10,312 bases of DNA. It comes from Zancudomyces culisetae. Taxonomy: Eukaryota; Kickxellomycota; Harpellomycetes; Harpellales; Legeriomycetaceae. This document shows, in pieces, positions 1-7,457 of the stretch. The position numbers and the translations under genes were made by a program. The notes under the pieces are model-generated. The model had not been told where the DNA came from and made no database searches. It was given only the letters and a program-made list of their open reading frames with translations. Positions within the stretch are counted from its first letter, which is position 1; every line of letters starts with the position of its first letter. Location: contig LSSK01000198.1 in NCBI GenBank assembly GCA_001969505.1, forward strand, positions 4,149 to 14,460, in the 5' to 3' direction.

Positions 1-287
1 ATACAATAAATACAATAAATACAATAAATACAATAAATACAATAAATACAATAAATACAATAAATACAATAAATACAATAAATACAATAAATACAATAAA
101 TACAATAAATACAATAAATACAATAAATACAATAAATACAATAAATACAATAAATACAATAAATACAATAAATACAATAAATACAATAAATACAATAAAT
201 ACAATAAATACAATAAATACAATAAATACAATAAATACAATAAATACAATAAATACAATAAATACAATAAATACAATAAATACAATA
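1..287. repeat. 9-bp tandem satellite (ATACAATAA)n, about 32 copies
   Basis: The unit ATACAATAA repeats without a visible error from the first base to 287, where the C that recurs every 9 bases from position 4 is last seen in register at 283. This makes about 31.9 copies. The array is cut by the window edge, so its true length is unknown. It contains only A, T and one C per unit on this strand, so the plus strand has no G at all. It encodes nothing plausible. Such perfect arrays mark recent slippage or unequal exchange, and are also places where assemblies collapse. Confidence 0.97.
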
Positions 288-345
288 CAGTATAATACAA
301 CAAAATACAGTATAATACAATAAATACAATACAATATAACATAAT
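288..345. repeat. Degenerate edge of the 9-bp satellite
   Basis: After 287 the register breaks into variants such as ATACAGTATA and ATACAACAAA, with one short return to the standard unit at about 317-330, before unique sequence begins near 346. Degeneration at an array edge beside a homogeneous core is the usual pattern for tandem repeats kept uniform by exchange in the middle. Confidence 0.8.
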
Positions 346-493
346 ACATTTAACCAACTCCAGTGCACTAAATTAATTTTATTTGTTTTTACAATTTAGG
401 AATCGTGTTGATATTTCAATTATACAGTGGTGTAGTATACCAATTTTAACGCTTTCCCATCACTTATAAGCTAAACCCAAAAAAACATCCAAT

Positions 494-524
494 TCAACTA
501 AATCAACTAAATCAACTAAATCAA
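494..524. repeat. Short 9-bp tandem repeat (TCAACTAAA)x3.4
   Basis: Three perfect copies of TCAACTAAA followed by TCAA. The unit differs from the terminal satellite but has the same 9-bp period. It overlaps the downstream end of the minus-strand coding remnant at 519-884. Confidence 0.9.
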
Positions 525-884
525 AACCAGAATATAGATACTTGACCTTTTATATGATAAATTAGCACCAACACTCAACTGCCATTTTGTGACAACCCCT
601 GTGTTTTTTACAGGGTATTCAGCTTGTCTATTTATAATTTATTCAACAATACCATCAGTTAACTCGCATATGTGACCATTATCTGTGGCCTACAATATCT
701 ACTTTTCATCACAATATATATAGAGTTTACCGTTTGAGATCCACAGTGGTACTTGATTTCCATCTTTATTAAACTTCAAGATAAGCGTATAGATGTGATT
801 AATACTTACTGCATCAGCGCCAAAGTACATTTCCTCAATAGTATCGTAATTGCAAGTGTTAAGGATTTGAGTTGACCACCAACT
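519..884 (-). pseudogene. Decayed coding remnant, family not recognised
   Basis: Reading the minus strand from 884, one frame stays coherent for 122 codons with only three stops (TAG at 701-699, TAG at 692-690, TAA at 641-639), ending at TAG 518-516. The first 61 codons are fully open. The composition is unlike random AT-rich translation: it includes Trp-Trp near the start, EEMYFGADAV, DGNQVPLWISNGKLYIYCDE, ATDNGHICELTDG and QAEYPVKNTGVVTKWQL. In DNA this AT-rich a non-coding frame would be expected to carry roughly three times as many stops. There is no start codon at the open edge, because a TAA at 887-885 precedes it, so this is an internal piece of a longer gene. I do not recognise the family. 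It could be an exon of a broken host gene or a piece of an old mobile element. Confidence 0.4.
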
Positions 885-1852
885 TTATACTTTATAATAA
901 ACTGTAAATCCAAAAGTTTAGTATATCAAACGTATATCGTTTTTTAATTTAAAGGTTAATTCTAGTTTGTTGTACTTGCACTATTTGAATATTTAAGGAC
1001 TTGAATGTTATTTTACTTTTTTTAACTACAGTTTCTAATAACGTGTACACAATAAACTCCTAAAAAAATGACAAAGTTCTTCGAAATCGTAGGTTGACTA
1101 AGCTATTCAACCAAATCAATAAATTACAATTTCCTACAACAAACATAGTGTGTGTTTTTTTAAAAAAGAGCTGAAAAGTCAATTTTGCTGTTGGTAACCT
1201 TGGTATTAGATATTTTGACAAAATCATATTCCAAGTTGAATTTCCTGTTTGACTTCGCACCTTTATGCGGCGAATGATGTTGTGTGAGTGCTGAGTTAGT
1301 AGACAAACATCATTTTTTGTAGAAAGCTATCTAGTACAGGTTTTGCTAAAGGTACTAATTATTCGGCGCAAACAGAAACCCTTCCTAAACCTAATAAATG
1401 TAACAAATCCATTAATTTTGTCTTGAAATTTTCCATTTCACGGACATAAACATTCAAACTGAATATGAAACACCCTAACTAGCAGATATATTTCAGTTAA
1501 TCTATGATAAGTATAATATAAGCCTATTCGCAGAATATCATCCAAAGCTTTCTTTTAGGTTGCTGACTAGAAACACTCTGCGGAACCAGCACTTCCTATT
1601 TTTTACCAGGGAGTATCATAATCTACTGTTTTTGTTGCTACTACATTTTCATTTGTGTGCGGTTTATAATATGTACACATTAAATTATGTAATGCCATCT
1701 GTAGTAAAATCTAAACATTTTTCATTTAAATACACTGTGATGAAGTAAACGCAATAAATTGCTTACATAATCGCCGATACATGAAAAATGCTTTTTCTTA
1801 AGAGTCAAATTATTTTTATAGCCAAAATGGAGGTTAATATGAAAGAACATAA
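885..1852. other. AT-rich stretch without a firm gene
   Basis: No complete gene is seen. The minus strand has short open pieces that may continue the remnant at 519-884: one from 1260 to 1060 beginning with a GTG codon (66 codons), and one of about 34 codons near 1600-1715 reading KPHTNENVVATKTVDYDTPW before a stop. These are too short to name. The 62-codon plus-strand frame at 1560-1748 is rich in Leu, Phe and His and looks like chance. Confidence 0.5.
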
Positions 1853-2235
1853 GATTTTTTTAAATGGCCGGTCGTTTTCAGTAATATAATAGAATTACAT
1901 CATTCATTCTTAACGCAGTTATTTATCACAACTTTGAATACGGATTTTGTAAATAAACATCAGAAGTTAGGCACAAGGTCGTCAGTTTCCGGCGAATTTA
2001 AAAAAATATTGGACTTTGTAATTTATGGCTTGGTTGGATTGTCAAAATTATTAATGACTGTACAAAGTTGAAAAATACGCTAGATTCACGGCCCCACGCC
2101 CATTGCGTGTTCAAAAAAGCACAAATAGTAAAAATTAAGTACAAATTGAAGCGTGAGTCGTACCCACATACTGTGGTGATGAATACCAAAATGTGTACCA
2201 CGTCCATTATTTATCAAGGTTTAAAAACATTTTAA
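1853..2235 (+). pseudogene. Frameshifted coding remnant, family not recognised
   Basis: Two overlapping plus-strand frames are open for unusually long runs. One, 1853-2068 (72 codons, closed by TGA 2069-2071), contains FKWPVVFSNIIELHHSFL and HQKLGTRSSVSGEFKKIL. The other, 2002-2232 (77 codons, closed by TAA 2233-2235), contains LDSRPHAHCVFKKAQ and KRESYPHTVVMNTKMC. The simplest reading is one coding sequence passing from the first frame to the second near 2050-2070 through an indel. Neither frame has a convincing start, so the 5' part is lost or lies in a separate exon. The VFSNIIELHHSFL run faintly recalls the first conserved helix of Dbl-homology (RhoGEF) domains, but the rest does not confirm it, so I do not assign a function. 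Confidence 0.4.
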
Positions 2236-3701
2236 TTAAACGTTAAAGATCTTTGTTTCATATTATGGTCGCGTAGTTCAAAATAAATTAAAAACATTAA
2301 CTACACATCTAGTGGGTTTTCTAAGCACAGTATTATTGGTGTTCATAAACTCAATCATGCTACAGTATTTTCGAACTGTTTCATCAGTACTATTGCTAAT
2401 AATAGATCAATATTTACCGAAAACTCGTATATTTTTTCCTTATCATAATTAATCTATTCCAGAGCATTATACAATTGTCATTGTTAAAACTACAATCATA
2501 AGCATATGGTATAAAGGTCGAGTTATTTGAACTATTTAGTATAATTTAATCGTAATCAACGACAATTAGAATAATATCGTATTAGCAGCTATATCATAAA
2601 TGATTTTAAATTAAACTGCAACTTTTGACTCAACGAGAGTTTATAAATCTGATCAACATAATCTACTTTGAATCACCCACCCGCATTTAAGTTCACTTTA
2701 CTCTTCTCACCGTTCTCACTCAACTTGTGTGTTTATCAATTATGAAACCATCACTAATTATATATAGTATAGATGACTAAAATCGTGTACAACAATAACA
2801 ACAAAATCTTCATTTATTTTGATTAAAAAAAGTCTTTTGTTAGAATCATAAGGTAAAAGTGACGTAAACTTATATTGATAAAGCGGAGAATAAGAACAAG
2901 AGCGAGCCACAATATTTATTTTTAGTGAGAATTTGCAAGCAATCTAATTAGTTAGAGATGTATGATGTCGATTTAGAGATCAATATTTTTTCGCTTTTAT
3001 TTTAGTGTAGATTTGTAAGAGTCTAATCAGTTGCAACGTTATATTAGCGACTATACTGAATATCTTTACACAGTGTAAAATACTTCCACTCAAAATGAAC
3101 ATTACTTTAAAATATTTTTTTTATTCATTTTCTTTTACCTTTTCTTGTATTTTTCATATTTTATCATTACCTATGTTTTACAAATCGCACCTATACTCAA
3201 TATTTCGAGGTTTTAACGATCTACAACATAAAATCGTAATATTTTGATTAAATTGATACTGAAAAAAATAAAAAGTGCAACCAAACCATTACGTCAATAG
3301 TACATATCAAGTTGTGAGTAGACTAAAAGTTAGTGGTATTAGCAAAAATATATAATACAAAATCACTGATGTCTAGTTTCATTTTAGAAACAAAAGTTCA
3401 TTATGGTAATACGATGGGAACAATGTTATAAGTATATGTCTAAATTTTTTTGTAGTATTAATTTTATGGCCGTTGGTGTTATGTTAAGCTGGTCTTTTTT
3501 TCCCTTGTAGTTTTAGTTTACTTTTTTTTTGGTTAGTTCAACAATTTGTATTGTTGAAATAGGTTGGGGGCTACAACGAACCTAAATCTATCTAAATTAT
3601 AAACTGTATACGTATCAAAGCGACAAAACATTTAGTGTTTAAAATTATCTTGAATTAGTATGGTCATATAGATAGATAGTGTATCTATTGTAGATCAATC
3701 C
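2236..3701. other. AT-rich intergenic stretch, no gene seen
   Basis: Dense stops in all frames and long A or T runs. A short plus-strand run around 2605-2770 (about 49 codons with one stop) and a 35-codon ATG frame at about 3404-3508 are the only open pieces, and neither resembles a known family. The one structured item I see is the imperfect duplication at 2921-3036. Confidence 0.5.
2921..3036. repeat. Imperfect duplication with 80-bp offset
   Basis: The segment starting TTTAGTGAGAATTTGCAAGC at 2921 recurs as TTTAGTGTAGATTTGTAAGA at 3001, followed by TCTAAT.AGTT in both. About 25 of 33 aligned positions agree with one gap. The two copies are separated by about 45 bp of unrelated sequence. 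It looks like an old local duplication; no function is evident. Confidence 0.45.
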
Positions 3702-4361
3702 TTCAAGAAATTGGGGTTTTGCCCGCAAATTACTGGGAAAACCAGAAAATTATTATTGAATCTAAATATGAGAATTGTGGTTCCCGTAGAGGTTTTGAAC
3801 CAGTGGTAAAAAGTTGAAATGCAAGAAGTGTGGATATTGGAAGCACACGTACTTGAGGACATTTTTGGCTATATCAATATCAAATTACAACTTACACAAT
3901 AGGCTCAACAAACGACCAAATTCCATGATGAGTTGAGTTGAGTTGAATGCATTGCACAGCAACACTATACAGAGTTATAATGGAACCAGATACAGTTATG
4001 ATAATAGTATTATAGAAAAGAGAGTGTGGTTAATCATTGGGACACTCTGTGTAATTGGGCATATGACATATGATATATGGGGCTCTGGATTAAATGATAA
4101 AAATGATACATGCTTTTACCTAGCATGTCTATTGAGGAAACACCTGTGTGCTCAAAAAGTCATAATTGAAGTGGAAGCGTTCCTTGAAGACTGGGTTAGA
4201 AATTAATTAAATGAGGTGCAAGAAGATCAAGTAAGAAAAATTCACAAAAAGTGGACAAGCTTAATAGACTGCTTATTGAGCTGTCTAATGTGAACTTTAG
4301 CAAGCTCAAAATCAATATATATGTGCTTGATGATTTCATAAAGTGCGTGAGCAATGAATAA
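3702..4361 (+). pseudogene. Possible decayed coding patch, family not recognised
   Basis: Several adjacent plus-strand open runs lie close together: 3702-3806 (35 codons), 3810-3899 in the same frame (contains EVWILEAHVLEDIFGYINIK), 3943-4203 (87 codons, ATG or TTG-type start, contains VIIEVEAFLEDWVRN), its in-frame continuation 4207-4290 after one TAA (EVQEDQVRKIHKKWTSLID), and 4215-4358 in another frame (VDKLNRLLIELSNVNFSKLK). Base composition is less AT-rich than the flanks. Any one run could be chance in DNA of this length; the clustering on one strand is what suggests a remnant. I do not recognise a family. Confidence 0.22.
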
Positions 4362-5011
4362 AGTAACAAGTGAATAAAAACAACAATACCAAAAAAAAAA
4401 TATCCCTATTAGTTTACATTCTTTAAAGCAGCAGAATACTATATAGATATTGTTTAGAAATTTTGACACGTTTCATATCTGTCTAAAGTTCTAATTCTTA
4501 TTTATCTTTTTCTATTTATTTTTTCTGCTACCTTTACTATTAACTTTCAATCTCATGTTGGTAGTCAATAGATTACAGCGAAATTGAATTAAACAAAAAA
4601 AAAAGAAAATGGGAGAAAGGGCTAAACGAGGGAGAAAAATCTAGTAAATTGTATTAGGCTTTCAAACGTCTTCAATAAAAGAAATTAGCACTGCAAGCAA
4701 AGGCTTAACAAGTTATTCAGAAATTTTGCAATATAGTGACATGTAGTATCTGATGAAGTGGTTATATAAAGTATCTCACTAATAGATAGTGACCCCGCTA
4801 GTATATTGATAATAGTAAATTTTTGCTCAATAAATCAATTGTATTGATATGATTTTCAGAAACTGCTTGGTTAGTTATTTGATTCAGGTGTTTCGTAAAC
4901 TAGTGGTTTTCATGAGTTTAATAGGTTTAATAGCTTTAATGGGTAGTCAATGTGACGATAACTAGCCCATGTATTCACATAGCATCCTTCTGAAAAAACA
5001 TTTAAGCTCAG
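4362..5011. other. AT-rich stretch, no gene seen
   Basis: No frame stays open for a useful length. The only order I see is a three-copy 9-bp repeat at 4916-4942. This stretch would hold the downstream terminal repeat of the decayed transposon at 5012-5980, but I could not identify one by eye. Confidence 0.5.
4916..4942. repeat. Short 9-bp tandem repeat (GTTTAATAG)x3
   Basis: Two exact copies of GTTTAATAG followed by a third with two changes (CTTTAATGG). This is a third independent sequence in the window with a 9-bp tandem period. Confidence 0.7.
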
Positions 5012-5980
5012 TTATTCTACCCACAAAGGAGAAAAAAACCAGTTACTATCTTTTATCAATACCTGTGCAACTCTATGGCCACTCTGTTTACATACTGGAT
5101 TATTAACTTTTACTGGTTTGTTGCTAGAACCTACAACTATCATGGATTTATAAAGATACAATTTCCAACTTAATCGCTTTGCAGCCCAATTTATAACATT
5201 ATGCTCGAGATGTTGATTCTATTTTTGATTAATAATTTAACTAATTGGGTGTTTTCCTGTCCAACTGAAAGAAGCCAAAAACAGTTTTCTTGTTTTCTCT
5301 CAGCGATACACATTTTTGTACCAGGTAATTTCATTTTCTCGGATTATTAATTCCATATCCTTCTTTTATACAAATATTGTACCCATATTCCAACTATTTT
5401 ATTATTTTGTAGCCCCGACAAAACAAGTGTTTTAGAATCTCAATATTTCTGATTTAGTTGCATTTTTTATAAATAAACTGTTAATGTTTAATGATTTTAC
5501 ATCTGTTTTTGAAATTAAATGATTAATATTCCCTATGCACCCACTCATATATTATTTATAAAATATTATATATCTGTTTATGTGTTGTTAGGTTAACCAC
5601 TACAAGTAAATCCATAATCTCAAGTATTCCATTTTTTGCTATTTTTTTCCACCATGTACTCAAAGTTACGTTACTCAATTCAAAAATATTAGCAGTATCA
5701 CATTCCAGTGTATTTTTAAGCATAGACTCATTAATGTTAACAAAATTATGAGTTTACCACAGATATTTTGTATGGATAATCATACTTTATAAAGTTTATC
5801 TTTACTATATGAGTATCACATATAAAATTAATATTTTACATCCCTGGTCCACACAACATTGTAAAATTGTTTCCAATATCTATTACTTTTTCTATTTTTA
5901 CATGATCCACACAAAATCTATATTATTTTCATTACTCGGTATTTAGTTTTAACCACTATGCCAGAGCATTATAAAGTTTT
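5012..5980 (-). pseudogene. Decayed ISXO2/IS1595-like (Merlin-type) transposase
   Basis: Minus-strand fragments occur in the order expected for an ISXO2-like DDE transposase, over about 970 bp, close to the usual gene length of roughly 250-300 codons. From upstream: a CSG then CGSCKNRKSNRYWKQF segment (about 5968-5860), matching the zinc-binding region ending in CKKRKSIR-type sequence; SNVTLSTWWKKI (within the open run 5753-5559), matching the helical region before the catalytic core; an EI..LF.RGYK segment followed by VGIWV (5441-5380), where the family has EIDE and G-x-W-V; EKTRKLFLASF (about 5299-5267); LVKLLIKNRI (5247-5215); NWAAKRLSW (5191-5165), where the family has D-x-W-x-A-Y; and NNPVCKQSGHRV (about 5104-5069), where it has NHS..FV.P....H.N.IE. 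The pieces are in different frames with many stops, and the catalytic acids are not preserved. The role when intact would be cut-and-paste transposition. The assignment rests on motif order, not on an alignment. Confidence 0.45.
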
Positions 5981-6043
5981 ATTAACTTATTAACTTATAT
6001 TCCCACTTTATGTTTCGCCAACTCGAAGTAACCTTTTAGATCA

Positions 6044-6131
6044 GCTATTCTTGTGATCATTTCTAAATATACAATCAAGTTGATACTGGGTATCAATATA
6101 TCTAGGAACTGAGATCACCAATTAGAATAGC
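6044..6131. repeat. 88-bp imperfect palindrome
   Basis: Arms share GCTATTCT (6044-6051) with AGAATAGC (6124-6131), TGATC (6054-6058) with GATCA (6113-6117), and TTGATAC (6080-6086) with GTATCAA (6090-6096) around a 3-nt centre at 6087-6089. All three pairs are centred within about 2-3 bp of 6088, so they form one long interrupted hairpin. It lies between the decayed ISXO2-like gene and the LTR. It may be a terminal-repeat scar, a small MITE-like element or a structured site; the sequence does not decide. Confidence 0.6.
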
Positions 6132-6365
6132 CGAATGGTTTATTGTATGCTTGTATAGTTTTATATCTTCTCGGTAGTAAATTTATATTTAAATTGCATG
6201 TCTGTTGAGAGATAACCCTGTTGATACCTTTCAACTATTCTGCTGCCTCACAAATTTGCAGCTACAGCCTATATATTGAGCACTGCTTTTTTTATTATTC
6301 ATAATATCCAAGGCGTCAAATCCATCTTCAGTATCCCATATTCATCAATAAGTATAAGGAACTAA

Positions 6366-6406
6366 CCAATAGGAATCATTATCCATTTAATTAGTTAGTA
6401 TATAAA
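6366..6406 (+). promoter_or_regulatory. LTR promoter: CCAAT box and TATATAAA box
   Basis: CCAAT at 6366-6370 and TATATAAA at 6399-6406, spaced as in a conventional RNA polymerase II promoter. The 12-nt self-primer complement starts at 6435, 36 bases from the first T of the TATA box. This fits transcription starting at or very near 6435, as self-priming requires. Confidence 0.7.
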
Positions 6407-6434
6407 CCTTTACCAAAGCTTATTAGTAAACTTT

Positions 6435-6446
6435 AAGTCTTTTAAT
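6435..6446 (+). other. Self-primer: predicted 5' end of the element RNA
   Basis: AAGTCTTTTAAT at 6435-6446 is the exact reverse complement of ATTAAAAGACTT at 6495-6506. In Tf1 and sushi-type elements the first bases of the transcript fold back onto the primer-binding site, are cleaved, and prime minus-strand DNA (established knowledge). Position downstream of the TATA box agrees with this being the RNA 5' end. Confidence 0.72.
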
Positions 6447-6474
6447 CTCGTTTATTTAGTATCTATACTATTAC

Positions 6475-6480
6475 AATAAA
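6475..6480 (+). terminator. AATAAA polyadenylation signal in the LTR
   Basis: AATAAA lies 13 bases before the proposed LTR end. In the 3' LTR copy it would direct 3' end formation of the element RNA; in this 5' copy it would have to be bypassed because it is so close to the promoter. Confidence 0.55.
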
Positions 6481-6494
6481 GACAATCATAACAT

Positions 6495-6506
6495 ATTAAA
6501 AGACTT
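6495..6506 (+). other. Primer-binding site, self-priming type
   Basis: ATTAAAAGACTT directly follows the LTR and is perfectly complementary (12 of 12) to the predicted transcript start at 6435-6446, with a 48-nt loop between. I see no tRNA-like primer match here, for example no TGGTATCAGAGC-type initiator-Met site. Confidence 0.75.
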
Positions 6507-6597
6507 CTAAAGGTTCCAGTAATTCTCCTAGTTAAACCTACACTTGTCATACCTTAGCAAACCCTAGTACAATCCTGTCACAATCATAGCAAGAACC

Positions 6598-7371
6598 ATG
6601 TCAGAGAAAAAATCCGCAGAAAAAAAAGCTGCAGAAACGAATCCGTTTCGCATGGCAGAACTAAAAAGCCCAGAACTAGAAAAATTCGATGGATCAGCAG
6701 CTAATTATGACATATTCATGTCACGCCTGAGATTCCACTACTGGTCGTATCCAGAACACTTTGAACTAGATAAGCAAAAAATCAAATTCATAGGAAGTCA
6801 CTTAACCGGAGCAGCATCACTATGGTTTTTGAATCTGGTGGATTCAAAACCAACATTACTAGAAGATTATGATATTTTTTTGGCTGCATTCAAGAGCAGA
6901 TTTTCAGACCCCACAGCCCAAGCCACCGCCATTAACAAAATGACTAATCTGAAGCAAGGTAAACGCCCATTGGCTGAGCACGCAGCAGACTTCATTACAT
7001 ATGCCAACCTATCAGGATTTAATGACGTTGCAAAAATTCATACTTTTGTAAACAGCCTGAATAAGGATATTTTGTTGTATCTCTTCGCTACAGAACTGCC
7101 TAACACCTTGGACGAAGTCATAAACGTAGCCGCCAGAGTAGAAAACAGAGTCAAAGCCAGAAACCAGTGCCTCCAGTTGGCAGCAGAAGAGCCACTCAGT
7201 CTTAACCCGTTTAGACCAATCCCAAGCAGCCTACCACCAACGGAACCAATGGATGTGGATGCCACTACCCTCCGCCCCCGCTACCCCCGCAGACCCCGCG
7301 AACACCGGGAACCCCTCACCCCAGAAGAACTCCAGCGCAGAAGAGACCTAAACCTGTGTCTTTACTGTTGA
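6598..7371 (+). CDS. gag: Gag, cut short inside its zinc knuckle
   Basis: Structural protein of the LTR element; it would assemble the cytoplasmic particle that packages the RNA. The start ATG at 6598 has A at -3 and opens a Lys/Glu-rich N-terminus. Residues about 20-190 match the retrotransposon gag capsid fold (FDGSAANYDIFMSRLRFHYW, HLTGAASLWF, FKSRFSDP). Residues about 205-245 are Pro/Arg-rich, a likely nucleic-acid-binding linker. The last residues CLYC (254-257) are the first half of a CCHC knuckle; the codon after them is TGA (7369-7371), and the same frame then supplies KPGH....C, completing C-x2-C-x4-H-x4-C, before TAG at 7435-7437. The family usually has Gly or a similar residue where the TGA stands. 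So the knuckle is interrupted by a nonsense codon in this copy, unless TGA is read through. Confidence 0.9.
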   Translation: MSEKKSAEKKAAETNPFRMAELKSPELEKFDGSAANYDIFMSRLRFHYWSYPEHFELDKQKIKFIGSHLTGAASLWFLNLVDSKPTLLEDYDIFLAAFKSRFSDPTAQATAINKMTNLKQGKRPLAEHAADFITYANLSGFNDVAKIHTFVNSLNKDILLYLFATELPNTLDEVINVAARVENRVKARNQCLQLAAEEPLSLNPFRPIPSSLPPTEPMDVDATTLRPRYPRRPREHREPLTPEELQRRRDLNLCLYC

Positions 7372-7412
7372 AAACCGGGCCATTTTGTAGCAGATTGCCG
7401 AGCCAAAAAGGC

Positions 7413-7457
7413 TTTAAAAGGCCGCACCCAACAGTAGCCGGGAAATTACTATTGGGT
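7413..7457 (+). promoter_or_regulatory. -1 programmed ribosomal frameshift signal (gag to pol)
   Basis: The heptamer T TTA AAA at 7413-7419 is in the X XXY YYZ register relative to gag. After a 6-nt spacer a hairpin follows: 7426-7437 pairs with 7446-7457, 12 positions with one C/A mismatch and one G-U, and an 8-nt loop. The gag-frame stop TAG (7435-7437) is in the stem. Pol is in the -1 frame and open across this point. Spacer and stem lie in the range known for retroviral and LTR-element -1 sites. Confidence 0.8.

Larger units (their letters stand above)
6203..6493 (+). repeat. 5' LTR (left boundary approximate)
   Basis: The right end is placed at CA (6492-6493), one base before the primer-binding site. 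The left end is the TGTT at 6203, chosen because TGTT...AACA gives matching inverted ends of about 291 bp; TG at 6199 or 6219 is also possible. Without the 3' LTR the boundary cannot be checked. It contains CCAAT at 6366-6370, TATATAAA at 6399-6406 and AATAAA at 6475-6480, so U3, R and a very short U5 can be drawn. Confidence 0.6.

Noticed and set aside
1-345. CRISPR array
   Set aside because: The repeat is a 9-bp head-to-tail satellite without spacers, and the window is eukaryotic.
1295-1301. TACTAAC (minus strand) as an intron branch point before an acceptor near 1261
   Set aside because: A single 7-mer match in AT-rich DNA; no convincing exon pair could be built around it.
1560-1748. 62-codon plus-strand frame rich in Leu, Phe, His
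   Set aside because: Reads like AT-rich noise; the opposite strand has the more coding-like fragment.
1998-2207. 69-codon minus-strand hydrophobic frame
   Set aside because: Opposite the better plus-strand remnant at 1853-2235; looks like its shadow.
3931-3945. (AGTTG)x3 repeat
   Set aside because: Only three 5-bp copies; too short to mean anything on its own.
4242-4469. 75-codon minus-strand frame with hydrophobic runs
   Set aside because: Phe/Ile/Tyr-rich translation of AT-rich DNA; no motif or start context to support a membrane protein.
7038-7265. Minus-strand open frame opposite gag
   Set aside because: Antisense shadow of gag with no family resemblance.
7356-7418. Independent start codon for pol at 7356
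   Set aside because: The codon is GTG inside the gag frame overlap, and the -1 frameshift signal at 7413-7457 explains pol expression better.
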